46,616 nt of DNA from Synergistaceae bacterium (GTDB lineage: Bacteria > Synergistota > Synergistia > Synergistales > Aminobacteriaceae), in NCBI GenBank assembly GCA_009783355.1, contig WRHH01000018.1, forward strand, positions 1-46,616, given 5' to 3'. This document shows positions 24,557 to 32,825 of the stretch, piece by piece. Each line of letters starts with the position of its first letter. Positions within the stretch are counted from its first letter, which is position 1. Made by a program: the position numbers and the translations under genes. The notes below the pieces were generated by a model. That model had not been told where the DNA came from, searched no databases, and saw nothing but the letters and a program-made list of their open reading frames with translations.

Positions 24557-24604
24557 GTTTTTGCTTCTTTCGCATCAATGGATTAACCCGCTTTACATGA
24601 GGTC

Positions 24605-24630
24605 ATTATAACATATGGGACTCCATTGTT
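24605..24630 (-). promoter_or_regulatory. Promoter of the defence operon
   Basis: On the minus strand, TATAAT at 24610-24605 is preceded by TGT, forming an extended -10 element (TGTTATAAT); the -35 region (TTAAAC, 17 bases upstream) is weak. Transcription would begin near 24598, about 40 bases before the endonuclease remnant. Confidence 0.55.
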
Positions 24631-24692
24631 TAACTATATCAGCTTCGTTAATACTGTGCTTAACGTATGTTTCATATTTTCATGCACCGTTG

Positions 24693-24955
24693 TATAATGA
24701 ATATATAAGGGGCTCCGGATGAAACAGGGATCATCAAGAACGGGGAGCTTGCCCTGAGAATGGGGTGAATAGATGGGAAAGAATAGTCGAAAACTCCGTC
24801 CAAAATTCAGAGGCAAGAATTTACTCTCCAAAGTACCAATTCTTGCCTCTGCTCTTTACTGGCTTGTGCGTCTAATCCTTCTTTTATGGGATAGACGACG
24901 TTAGCCGGACGGAGTAAATTGTTTTACTCGGGGCGGAAACCCCTTTCTTCTGCCC
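24693..24955 (+). ncRNA. Candidate structured non-coding RNA in the 24.6-25.05 kb gap
   Basis: No gene is visible between 24,557 and 25,073. A TATAAT lies at 24693-24698 (weak -35 TTTCAT 17 bases before). Downstream are nested complementary pairs: AAGGGG 24707-24712 with CCCCTT 24940-24945; CAGGG with CCCTG around 24740-24770; ACTCCGTCC 24793-24801 with GGACGGAGT 24907-24915. Inside the last pair are a perfect 14-bp hairpin (24808-24821 and 24838-24851) and a second arm with GGCT...AGCC and GCGTCTA...AGACG (about 24860-24906), making a three-way junction. After it come GAGTAAA-TTGT-TTTACTC and a GC-rich hairpin. tmRNA, SRP RNA and RNase P RNA signatures were looked for and not found. Strand is uncertain; a minus-strand leader or a mobile palindromic element is also possible. 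Confidence 0.35.
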
Positions 24956-25073
24956 CATCTTACCAATTGAATATCAAAATGTCAACGCGCCCTGTTGCCT
25001 CATAAAAAATAACCCCGAAATAAGTTGGTCGCATGGAGCGCTTATTTAATGAAAACTATTATTGTCTCTTTGT

Positions 25074-25598
25074 TTAGAGCATGTCCGTGTAACTCATTCC
25101 TGTTTTCCTCAAGTATATGAATATTTTTGCTGCGGCCATAGCGTCCGATCTTGAGTCGTGATGTTTCAACGGGATATTCAGGTGAGAACAAACGTAATCT
25201 AAAGAGTTTCTGCGCAGCGAAAGCCCTCTGCGGCAGCCTTTCAGCGTACATAAAAAAGGGATTTCGGGGTATTTGAGGCCCCAGTATTCGCAGCAGGATT
25301 TCAGCACGCCTCTGTCAAAGGGCGCGTTGTGAGCTAAAAGATAATCGGCGTCTTTGATGAACCCGGAGATCTCATCGAATATTTCGGCGAATGTAGGAGA
25401 ATCCTGCACGTCTTCCCAGCTTATCCCGTGGATATAAGTGAACCGGAAATTCCTGTTTGGAGGTCTTATTAAAAAAGTCCTTTCGGCGTCTATATTATCG
25501 CGAATACGAACCATGGAAAGCGCACAGGCGCTTTCCATGCCGTAGTTTGCCGTCTCAAAGTCAATTGCCGCTATTGTTTTAAGCTCGTTCTTTATCAA
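25074..25598 (-). CDS. DEDDh 3'-5' exonuclease (DNA polymerase III epsilon/RNase T type)
   Basis: A 174-residue exonuclease. The motifs are AAIDFETANYG (Exo I, with D and E), YLLAHNAPFDRGVLKSCC (Exo II, HNAPFD) and LKHHDSRSDAMAAAKIFIYL (Exo III, H...D). The segment YIHGISWEDVQDSPTFAEIF between them is also typical. It would trim single-stranded DNA or RNA from the 3' end; the partner is unknown. It is the last gene of the rsmB-recA operon and overlaps the upstream membrane protein gene by 20 bases. After it, AAATAAG...CTTATTT and a T-run (about 25006-25056, minus strand) may terminate the operon. Confidence 0.85.
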   Translation of the reverse strand: MIKNELKTIAAIDFETANYGMESACALSMVRIRDNIDAERTFLIRPPNRNFRFTYIHGISWEDVQDSPTFAEIFDEISGFIKDADYLLAHNAPFDRGVLKSCCEYWGLKYPEIPFLCTLKGCRRGLSLRRNSLDYVCSHLNIPLKHHDSRSDAMAAAKIFIYLRKTGMSYTDML

Positions 25599-25854
25599 GC
25601 CTTTTATTCCGAAAATATAACATCGTATCTATCCAGACCATAATTAAATTTATTGAGTATGGTATGAGCAGAAAACCCGTTATCCCATCCTGCACGAGCA
25701 CTTTCAAGACTCCCGCTATGTAGCCTGCCAATATTACAATCAGAAATAATAAGCTTTTCCCCTCAGCGGTTCTGCTCTGCCATGACTTCATTATTGAAAA
25801 CGGCCACGCAAAGCCGAAGCATATTAGCATTATCGTTTCAAGAACGGACGCCAT
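25579..25854 (-). CDS. Small PQ-loop/SemiSWEET-like membrane protein
   Basis: A 91-residue protein with three hydrophobic helices (about 5-20, 32-52, 59-80). CFGFAWPFSIMKSWQSRTAE carries the PQ-loop-like pattern in which a proline kinks the first helix, and GKSLLFLIVILAGYIAGV follows. SemiSWEET proteins of this size form homodimeric sugar carriers; this one is similar in shape, but its substrate cannot be named. It sits between recA and the exonuclease gene. Confidence 0.7.
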   Translation of the reverse strand: MASVLETIMLICFGFAWPFSIMKSWQSRTAEGKSLLFLIVILAGYIAGVLKVLVQDGITGFLLIPYSINLIMVWIDTMLYFRNKRLDKERA

Positions 25855-25863
25855 GATAATTAT

Positions 25864-26997
25864 TTAATCCTCATCCAACTCCAGCACAGCTTCATCCAAC
25901 TCAATTTCTCCTGCAGCGTGTTCTTCCGAAGTCAAGTCATCTTCCAGTTCAGAAGGCGCCGCAACTGAAATGATGTTCATCCCTTCGCTGACTGCCGCAA
26001 GGACTTCTTTTGTCAATTCATCCATAAGCTCGGGATGAGATTCGAGATACTGAGCCACCGATTCTTTTCCCTGACCGAGGTTCTCCCCTTTATACGATAT
26101 CCATGAACCCTTTCGCTTTATAATCTCAAAGTCAAGGGCCATATCAAGAACCGCAATTCCTTTTGGGACGCCTTTGCCGTATATCAGCGTCGTGTGTCCG
26201 CTTCGGAAAGGCGGCGCCTGTTTGTTCTTTACTACTTTCATGAACAGCTCGTGCCCGATATTCATATCCCCTTTAGCTATTGTCTTCCCGCGCTTTACCT
26301 CTATGCGCACTGAAGAGTAGAACTTAAGCGCGCGCCCGCCGGTCGTTGTCTCCGTCGGGCCTTGCCCGTAACCTGATGAAATTTTTGCGCGCAGCTGATT
26401 TATGAATATCACAACGCAATTACTTTTCGATATAACCGATGTGAGCCTGCGAAGCGCATATGACATCAACCTTGCCTGCAGTCCCATCTGGCTTTCCCCT
26501 ATCGCTATTTTGCCGTCTATTTCGGCTTGAGGGGTTAGCGCGGCTACAGAGTCTATTACGACTATATCCACTGCGCTGCTGCGAACCAGTGTGTCCAAAA
26601 TAAACAGCGCCTGCTCTCCGCTGTCCGGCTGCGAAAGATATAATTGATCGATATTCACTCCGAGATTAGCCGCAAGCCGCGGGTCAAGCGCGTGCTCGGC
26701 GTCTATGAAAGCCGCTATTCCCCCTGCTCTCTGCGCTTCTGCTATCGCATAGAGTGACACGGTAGTTTTTCCGCTTCCCTCAGGGCCGAATATCTCGACT
26801 ATCCTTCCTCTTGGAAGCCCTCCTATTCCAAGAGCCACATCAAGCGGAAGTATGCCCGAAGGAATAACGTCAACCTGCGCTTTTGCCTTTTCCCCGAGAC
26901 GCATGATGGAACCTTCGCCGAATTTGCCGCGAATATCCTTTATTGCAAGCTCCAGTACTTCTTCTTTTGTTGTCTGTGCTTTTTTCTTCAACCTCAA
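25864..26997 (-). CDS. recA: Recombinase RecA
   Basis: RecA polymerises on single-stranded DNA, pairs homologous strands and triggers LexA-type cleavage. The 377-residue protein has Walker A FGPEGSGKTTVSLY, the AAFIDAEHALDPRLAANLGV and VDIVVIDSVAALTPQAEIDG segments, loop L1 GESQMGLQARLMSYALRRLT and L2 region INQLRAKISSGYGQGPTETTTGGRALKFYSS. The C-terminus is an acidic tail longer than in E. coli. The start is a TTG at 26997 overlapping the cinA stop, four bases after GGAGG; another TTG two codons in has better spacing. It follows cinA, a pairing seen in many bacteria. Confidence 0.98.
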   Translation of the reverse strand: MRLKKKAQTTKEEVLELAIKDIRGKFGEGSIMRLGEKAKAQVDVIPSGILPLDVALGIGGLPRGRIVEIFGPEGSGKTTVSLYAIAEAQRAGGIAAFIDAEHALDPRLAANLGVNIDQLYLSQPDSGEQALFILDTLVRSSAVDIVVIDSVAALTPQAEIDGKIAIGESQMGLQARLMSYALRRLTSVISKSNCVVIFINQLRAKISSGYGQGPTETTTGGRALKFYSSVRIEVKRGKTIAKGDMNIGHELFMKVVKNKQAPPFRSGHTTLIYGKGVPKGIAVLDMALDFEIIKRKGSWISYKGENLGQGKESVAQYLESHPELMDELTKEVLAAVSEGMNIISVAAPSELEDDLTSEEHAAGEIELDEAVLELDED

Positions 26998-28202
26998 TAA
27001 GCCTCCTTAAGCTCCCGCCACATTGTTTCGAGCGCAATAGTCTTCGCGCGTTCACGTATCATTATACGATTTCCGTTGAGCGTTCTTGGGAAAGTCCTCG
27101 TTTCCCTCCCGCCAGAAACCCCAAACCATACGAGCCCGACGGGCTTACTCTCTGTGCCGCCGTCAGGCCCCGCTATTCCTGTAACAGATACTGCATAATC
27201 CGCGCGATAGATGCCACACGCTCCTTCTGCCATAGCTGCCGCGCATTCGGGACTAACCGCTCCGTTGTCCTTCAAAATATCCTCATTCACTCCAAGCAAC
27301 GCTTGTTTCGAATGATTGTCATAAGTTACACAACTTCCCAGGAATACTTTGGATGCTCCTGGAATTTCGGTCATAGCCGCCCCAATAAGCCCGCCGGTGC
27401 AGGACTCGGCAAACGCTATCTTTTTGTTTGCCCTTTCCGCTTCGTATAATATGGCCTCCGGCAAATTCAAAATTCCATGCGGTAGGCAATCGCCGGGTAA
27501 AATATTTCTTGCGCGTTCTTCAGCTTGCTTAACAGCTTCCGGTTCTCCTCGTATTACGAACTCCACTATGCCAAATGACGGAAGTATGGAAATATGCAGG
27601 TCTTTATTATCTATTATCTGGCCGAAGTGCTCTTTGAGCGCGCTCTCTGCTATTCCGACAATTGCAATTGAAGTCCAGCCGCCGGATGGCGCAAGCATAT
27701 TTCCAAACTCCTGTTGTACCATTGACTTATATTCTGTCGGCACCCCCGGGAAACAATATACTTTCGTGCCGTCTCTCTCGAAGAACATTCCAAGCGCTGA
27801 ACCCGTTGGATTATGCACCGATCTCGCCGCTACCGGCATGAGCCCCTGCATCGGGCGCGAATATTCTATCCAGTGTTTTATGGGGTCCGTGTAACGCGCT
27901 GAAATTATGTCGTATGCAGCGTTGTCAACTTCAAGACCGCATTGTAAAAGTTCCGCTATAGCGTATCTTGTCCTGTCGTCATGCGTGGGCCCAAGCCCTC
28001 CTGAAGTTATTATCAAATCTACTTTTCCAATCCAACTATTTAACTTTTCCACTATTATATTTTGCTCGTCTGGAATTATTTCTATCTCTTCGACTTTCCA
28101 ATCCGCGTTATGGAACAACCAGGCGGCGCCCGCGCAATTCGCGTCGCGCCTGATTCCGCTTAGCAGTTCATCCCCAATTGCGAGCAGTAGGACATTTTTC
28201 AT
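26994..28202 (-). CDS. cinA: CinA family protein (NMN amidohydrolase type)
   Basis: A 402-residue CinA. The N-terminal MoaB/MogA-like domain has ALGDELLSGIRRDANCAGAA-like GDELLSG and LIITSGGLGPTHDDRTRYAI. The C-terminal PncC-type amidase domain has IAFAESCTGGLIGAAMTEIPGASKVFLGS and YAVSVTGIAGPDGGTESKPV. Family members hydrolyse NMN and ADP-ribose in pyridine nucleotide recycling, and are named for induction with recA in competent cells. Its end overlaps the recA start, so the two are cotranscribed. Confidence 0.95.
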   Translation of the reverse strand: MKNVLLLAIGDELLSGIRRDANCAGAAWLFHNADWKVEEIEIIPDEQNIIVEKLNSWIGKVDLIITSGGLGPTHDDRTRYAIAELLQCGLEVDNAAYDIISARYTDPIKHWIEYSRPMQGLMPVAARSVHNPTGSALGMFFERDGTKVYCFPGVPTEYKSMVQQEFGNMLAPSGGWTSIAIVGIAESALKEHFGQIIDNKDLHISILPSFGIVEFVIRGEPEAVKQAEERARNILPGDCLPHGILNLPEAILYEAERANKKIAFAESCTGGLIGAAMTEIPGASKVFLGSCVTYDNHSKQALLGVNEDILKDNGAVSPECAAAMAEGACGIYRADYAVSVTGIAGPDGGTESKPVGLVWFGVSGGRETRTFPRTLNGNRIMIRERAKTIALETMWRELKEAY

Positions 28203-28221
28203 ATTGGCTTATCCCTCTTTT

Positions 28222-28671
28222 TTACGTAATAAAATATGTTTTTATTGCATAAAGCAAAAGCCACACCATTGATCCGCCAACGATATCATCCGCCATTATT
28301 CCAATTCCACCCGGCAGCTTTTCCGCGAGGTATACGGGAAACGGCTTCAATATGTCGACTAAGCGGAACAGCACGAGAGCCGGAAGCCCATAACCTAAAG
28401 GCAGAGAATACATCGATATCCACATCCCCGCAACTTCGTCTATTACAACTTCCGGAGGGTCTTTTACTCCTTTCTTTCTGCTGTACCTATCCGAAAACCA
28501 AGTTCCGATAACTATTACCGTTAATATCTCAGCCCAGTGTATGGGAGGAAACGCCACAGCTATTAAAAACGCCACCGCGCTTGCTATTGTCCCCGGCATT
28601 TTAGTGTAATGCCCTATCCCGCAAAATGTCGCTACGAATTCATCTGTGTCAAACTTTTTTAATTTTCTCAT
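28222..28671 (-). CDS. pgpA: Phosphatidylglycerophosphatase A
   Basis: A 149-residue membrane enzyme that dephosphorylates phosphatidylglycerophosphate in phosphatidylglycerol synthesis. The family motifs are CGIGHYTKMPGTIASAVAFL at the start, KDPPEVVIDEVAGMWISMYSL in the middle and LFRLVDILKPFPVYLAEKLPGGIGIMADDIVGG near the end, with hydrophobic helices between. Its start overlaps the rimO stop by four bases. Confidence 0.93.
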   Translation of the reverse strand: MRKLKKFDTDEFVATFCGIGHYTKMPGTIASAVAFLIAVAFPPIHWAEILTVIVIGTWFSDRYSRKKGVKDPPEVVIDEVAGMWISMYSLPLGYGLPALVLFRLVDILKPFPVYLAEKLPGGIGIMADDIVGGSMVWLLLYAIKTYFIT

Positions 28672-30020
28672 TTACTTACAATCTCTCCAAACATGTCATG
28701 TTCAGTTGAATCTGAAATTTTTGAATATATGAACTCTCCGGCCTTAATAACGCTTTTTGATTTTCCTTCCGATTCTTTTTGACGCTTAAAATGAGTCCCT
28801 ACAAACCCGTCAACTTCGGGCGCATCCCGATATGAACGTCCCCAAGCAATTTTATCTCTTGCATCTATCGACTCAACGAGGATTTTAAGCGTCTTTCCAA
28901 TAAAAAGCCTCTGCCTTACAGTCGATATCTGAGATTGAAGCTTCATTAGACGGGACGCGCGGCTTTTTTTTGTTTTTCTATCAATCTGTCCGGGAAATGA
29001 CGCTGCCTTTGTTCCCTCCTCAGGGGAGTATTCAAAAACTCCAACCCTGTCTATTTGCGCCTCCTCCAGAAAATCCAAAAGGCGCCTCCAGTGCAGGTCG
29101 GTTTCACCCGGAAATCCCACCATTAATGTCGTCCTTAATGCAAATAACTTATTGTTTTCCCTTGCGTAACGGAAAATATCCCTGATATGCGATTCGTCGC
29201 CGATTCGGTTCATACTTTGCAGTATTTGCCCCGAGACATGTTGAACGGGGATATCAAGGTACGACAAAATTTTTGAACTCTCAGTCACTTTATCTATGAA
29301 TCTGCGCGTTACCCTGTTTGGATGCAGGTAAAGCAGCCTTATCCATATACCTTCAGGAGTGCTCTTTTCAAGTTCCGCAAGCAATTCCTCCAGTTTAGGC
29401 TCTCCGTAAATGTCTTGCCCGTAAAGGGTCGTATCCTGGCCAACGAGGCATAATTCTTTAGCCCCGCCCTCACATAGCTTCACGGCTTCCTCCGCAATCT
29501 GTCCAATTGGAATGCTCCTTGCGCGGCCGCGAATTGAGGGAATTGTGCAGTATGAGCAGAATGAATCGCACCCTTCGCTTATTTTCAAATACCGCGAGGC
29601 TGGCAAGTTATCCTTTAGTAATCCACGAACCCAGTGTTCATTTGATATTTTTGCTTTATCATTTCCGTTTAAAAAACGCGTTACCGCATCCCAATCCTCA
29701 GATTTAACCCAAAGGTCGACCAACGGAATTTCTTTGCGCAATGCTTCCCCGTATCTATTGAAAAGGCATCCTGCTACTATGATTTTTTTTATAACGCCTT
29801 TCGTTTTTAGCGCTTCAAGCGAAAGTATCGCATTTACATTTTCCTTAACAGCAGCTTCAATAAAGCCGCAAGTATTAATTACCGCGGCTTCAGCTTGATT
29901 TGATAAATCCTCATTCAATTCAAAAACAACTTCGTGTCCGGCTGCATTCAGTAACCCTACTAATTTTTCGCTGTCAACAGAATTCTTGGCGCAACCGTAA
30001 CTCTGAAAGAATACTTTCAT
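28668..30020 (-). CDS. rimO: Ribosomal protein S12 methylthiotransferase RimO
   Basis: A 450-residue radical-SAM enzyme adding a methylthio group to the Asp of S12. The N-terminal UPF0004 domain has SYGCAKNSVDSEKLVGLL and NTCGFIEAAVKENVNAIL, with the second-cluster cysteines including AGCLFNRYG. The radical-SAM motif CDSFCSYC occurs in SEGCDSFCSYCTIPSIRGRARS, and the end is a TRAM domain. GFPGE (LMVGFPGETDLHW) and VGVFEYSPEEGTKAA are further RimO signatures separating it from MiaB. It lies between the rodZ-like gene and pgpA. Confidence 0.95.
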   Translation of the reverse strand: MKVFFQSYGCAKNSVDSEKLVGLLNAAGHEVVFELNEDLSNQAEAAVINTCGFIEAAVKENVNAILSLEALKTKGVIKKIIVAGCLFNRYGEALRKEIPLVDLWVKSEDWDAVTRFLNGNDKAKISNEHWVRGLLKDNLPASRYLKISEGCDSFCSYCTIPSIRGRARSIPIGQIAEEAVKLCEGGAKELCLVGQDTTLYGQDIYGEPKLEELLAELEKSTPEGIWIRLLYLHPNRVTRRFIDKVTESSKILSYLDIPVQHVSGQILQSMNRIGDESHIRDIFRYARENNKLFALRTTLMVGFPGETDLHWRRLLDFLEEAQIDRVGVFEYSPEEGTKAASFPGQIDRKTKKSRASRLMKLQSQISTVRQRLFIGKTLKILVESIDARDKIAWGRSYRDAPEVDGFVGTHFKRQKESEGKSKSVIKAGEFIYSKISDSTEHDMFGEIVSK

Positions 30021-30047
30021 ATAGTTCTTATTTGTTTAGTGTTTAGG

Positions 30048-30893
30048 TTAATTTGACTCAACTTTGCTGCTCCTGCCATCAGGATAGTACAAATTGACCT
30101 GCGGCCTTTTGGCGCCGCTTTTGTACGGCGAACCTATATCTTTATCGTTATGGATAACGGTCACCGCCCAAGGACGGCCATAACTTACCCTCGTCATGGC
30201 GGTTAATTCCATCCTGTACGTTTCGCCTTTTCTAAGGGTTCTGTCCGTTATCTTTTCGTTCCCGACGCGCACCGACAGCCAGCAGTCATCTGTAGCTTTA
30301 ATCTGTAACGACGGTTTTACCGGCTCCGGCTCCGGCACAGGCTCCGGAATCTGAATTGGAATGTCAATACTCAAGTCTCCGCTATCGACTTCCAAGTCGC
30401 CGCTGGCATCATCGCTTACTATAAACAGATCGTTTTTTTCAGCTCTTTGCTCGTTTCTGGACGGAATATTAGGAATTCCATTTTTACTCCACGAATAAGT
30501 AACGTAAGTCATCGCTCCGAAAATTATGAGCATCAAGACCACAAATATCCAAAAGCGGGACGCCAGCTTGAACCCCGGTGGGTGAGAAGCATAGGGAAGC
30601 ATTCCTCCCTTGTCCCTTCCTGAAGTACGCGTATTAACCAATAGCCATTGCCTAAATTCCGGGTATATTTCATCAAACTCAATTATTCCAAGATATGTAC
30701 GAATGAACCCTAAAGTATAAACAGCATCAGGAAGAACTTCATAAGTTGCGTTTTCTATGGCATAAAGATAAGACGGCTGAATTCTTGTCCTTTCATAAAT
30801 GTCATCATAAGTTAATCCAAGCTCTTCCCTCCTTATCTGAACTTCCTGTCCCAGCTCTCTAAGAATATCTACTCTTTCATCAGGTAAAGACAT
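30048..30893 (-). CDS. RodZ-like helix-turn-helix membrane protein
   Basis: A 281-residue bitopic protein. Residues 5-80 form the RodZ-type helix-turn-helix (GQEVQIRREELGLTYDDIYERTRIQPSYLYAIE, then DAVYTLGFIRTYL). A single membrane helix lies at about 115-135 (FWIFVVLMLIIFGAMTYVTY), followed by a Pro/Glu-rich linker and a C-terminal DUF4115-like beta domain (LQIKATDDCWLSVRVGNEKI). RodZ links MreB to the membrane for rod shape. Its first codon chosen is ATG 30893 after GGGGGCAG; an earlier ATG would overlap rpe more and has no binding site. Confidence 0.85.
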   Translation of the reverse strand: MSLPDERVDILRELGQEVQIRREELGLTYDDIYERTRIQPSYLYAIENATYEVLPDAVYTLGFIRTYLGIIEFDEIYPEFRQWLLVNTRTSGRDKGGMLPYASHPPGFKLASRFWIFVVLMLIIFGAMTYVTYSWSKNGIPNIPSRNEQRAEKNDLFIVSDDASGDLEVDSGDLSIDIPIQIPEPVPEPEPVKPSLQIKATDDCWLSVRVGNEKITDRTLRKGETYRMELTAMTRVSYGRPWAVTVIHNDKDIGSPYKSGAKRPQVNLYYPDGRSSKVESN

Positions 30894-30897
30894 ATAC

Positions 30898-31578
30898 TTA
30901 CTGCCCCCATTCATGTTCTTGCTGAATCAGGGATTTTACATCCCTTATATACCGCGCGGGGTTATCATTATTAAATACCGCGCTTCCCATTACCAAAACG
31001 TCGCAACCTGAATCGGTAATTTTTTTTGCATTTTGAATATTTACTCCCCCATCGACTTCAATGAGAAAATTAAGTCCCAGTGATTCCCGCCAACACGTAA
31101 GTTTATGCAGTTTATCTATTGTAAACTCCAAAAACTCCTGTCCGCCGAAACCGGGATTAACTGACATTACAAGGACAAGATCCAAAAACGGAAGCATCGG
31201 ACGCAACGCATCCGCAGGCGTTGAAGGCGTTATGGATATACCCGCCTTCACTCCGGCTTCATGCAGAAATTGCACAACTCTATGCAGATGAGGAGTGGAC
31301 TCGGCGTGAAAACTTATGAGGTTTGCCCCTGCTCCTATAAAATCCTCCAACATTCTTTCCGGTTTTTCAATCATAAGATGCACGTCAAGAAAAGCCTCTC
31401 TGTATTGTTTTCTTAGTGCTTTCACCATAGAGGATCCGTATGATATGTTGGGAACGAAACACCCATCCATGACATCAACATGAAGCCAGTCATATTCTGA
31501 GCCTAATGAATCTATCCCTTGCGCTATTGAGATAGGATTCGCTCCAAGGATAGAGGGAGCGATAAATACTTTACCCAT
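30898..31578 (-). CDS. rpe: Ribulose-phosphate 3-epimerase
   Basis: A 226-residue TIM-barrel epimerase of the pentose phosphate pathway. Active-site segments are IAPSILGAN, WLHVDVMDGCFVPNISYG, DVHLMIEKPE, VMSVNPGFGGQEF and EVDGGVNIQNAKKITDSGCD. The length is normal. It starts one base before the end of the PASTA gene stop and ends just before the rodZ-like gene. In PrkC-type loci of Firmicutes, rpe follows the kinase gene, comparable with the position here after the PASTA protein. Confidence 0.96.
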   Translation of the reverse strand: MGKVFIAPSILGANPISIAQGIDSLGSEYDWLHVDVMDGCFVPNISYGSSMVKALRKQYREAFLDVHLMIEKPERMLEDFIGAGANLISFHAESTPHLHRVVQFLHEAGVKAGISITPSTPADALRPMLPFLDLVLVMSVNPGFGGQEFLEFTIDKLHKLTCWRESLGLNFLIEVDGGVNIQNAKKITDSGCDVLVMGSAVFNNDNPARYIRDVKSLIQQEHEWGQ

Positions 31579-32781
31579 TTATTTATACCTTTCCTGCCAT
31601 ACGAATTCTCCTCCGAGCAAAATCGTCACCACGGCTTCCTGAGAGTAGTTGCCATCTACCTGCACAGTTTCGTTTGCCCTGACATTTCTCTCCAGCAGAA
31701 CACGCTTTCCTCTAGTGTCCTCAATTTCTATCCTAAGCGGCAGCGGTCTTAGAATCGGCGGCGCCTGATATCTGACCCTGGCAACTTTATTCCCTGTATT
31801 TGCGCTTGCGTCCGGCGATCTAGTAACGGGCGCGCCTGGAAGAGTTGTTGTTCCAACTGTTGGCGGAATGCTGAATTCAGGTGAATGAGGATCATTATGT
31901 ACGCTGCTTGACGATTCCGTTCTTTCTGGCAGTACATTTGGATCCCGGGGTCTCCTCGGCTGGTCCAACACGCTTATGCTTGTATCTGTAAGTATAGGTT
32001 CTGTAGGCTGGCGTCCCGGAATCGAAGTCGTAGTTGCTTCCGGTTTAGGTTTGGGTTCCTCTCTCGCAGAGATGAAAATCTTTATTCCATCGCCTTCCTT
32101 TACGAGAGACCCTGTAGCAGGGCTGGTGTTTGCAACCTCCCCTTCCGGAACATTTCTATTATTTACTTTTTCTACTGAAGAGACTCTCAATCCTGCACTT
32201 TCAAGAGTTCTTCTTGCTGCAGACTCTGTCATTTGAGTGACGTTCGGCACTGCAATTCTTCCGTCCTCTGATCCGTCGCTTACGAGCAGTGAAACATGGT
32301 GACCTACAGGTATACTGCCTGGGGAAGCGGGGCTTTGCGCTATGACGTGTCCGGCTGGAAGCCCGCTGTTCGAGCTGTCTTTTATTCGAACAACATCCCC
32401 AATTACAAATCCTTGCTCTTCCAACATGCGGGTAGCTCTTGTAAGTTCAATGCCGCGAATATCCGGCATCGGGTTGCGGCGCTCTGCGCTTTTACTCACC
32501 TTAAGAATTATATTTTTATCAGTTCCGCGTATTTTTGTTCCCGGTTCCGGCCACTGAACAAGCACTCTTCCTTCCGGGAGCTTGGATTCTATATGTTCTA
32601 TCCGAGCTTTTAACCCCATCTGTTCTGCGTCGGCAATAGCGTCAATTAGAGACATTTCTCGGAATGACGGCATCAGTATCATTTCTTTGTCAGTCATAAA
32701 AACCGAATAAAATGCAACTCCTCCTGAAGCAAGAATTATCAATACTATAAATACTACCGTCCATTTCAAAAATTTCTCCAT
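31579..32781 (-). CDS. Membrane-anchored protein with three PASTA domains, no kinase
   Basis: A 400-residue protein: short cytoplasmic start (MEKFLKW), one membrane helix (TVVFIVLIILASGGVAFYS), then three PASTA domains at about 35-95, 100-170 and 173-240 (for example ILMPSFREMSLIDAIADAEQ; MPDIRGIELTRATRMLEEQG; VPNVTQMTESAARRTLESAG). A long Pro/Ser/Thr-rich linker follows, then a C-terminal beta region. PASTA domains bind muropeptides or beta-lactams in PrkC/StkP kinases and some PBPs. Here no kinase or transpeptidase domain is present. It is placed between rsmB and rpe, the slot held by the Ser/Thr kinase in Firmicutes. Confidence 0.85.
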   Translation of the reverse strand: MEKFLKWTVVFIVLIILASGGVAFYSVFMTDKEMILMPSFREMSLIDAIADAEQMGLKARIEHIESKLPEGRVLVQWPEPGTKIRGTDKNIILKVSKSAERRNPMPDIRGIELTRATRMLEEQGFVIGDVVRIKDSSNSGLPAGHVIAQSPASPGSIPVGHHVSLLVSDGSEDGRIAVPNVTQMTESAARRTLESAGLRVSSVEKVNNRNVPEGEVANTSPATGSLVKEGDGIKIFISAREEPKPKPEATTTSIPGRQPTEPILTDTSISVLDQPRRPRDPNVLPERTESSSSVHNDPHSPEFSIPPTVGTTTLPGAPVTRSPDASANTGNKVARVRYQAPPILRPLPLRIEIEDTRGKRVLLERNVRANETVQVDGNYSQEAVVTILLGGEFVWQERYK

Positions 32782-32825
32782 GTAGTCAAACCTCTCATCT
32801 ATATTATCAGTTAATTAAATATATT

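Noticed and set aside
24700-24780. TPP riboswitch (a CTGAGA word after GGGGAGCTTGCC)
   Set aside because: The second conserved half of the thi-box is missing and there is no thiamine gene downstream.
24634-24831. 65-codon minus-strand open frame in the 24.6-25 kb gap
   Set aside because: It runs through the paired hairpin arms, has no binding site and a composition unlike neighbouring proteins; RNA structure explains the region better.
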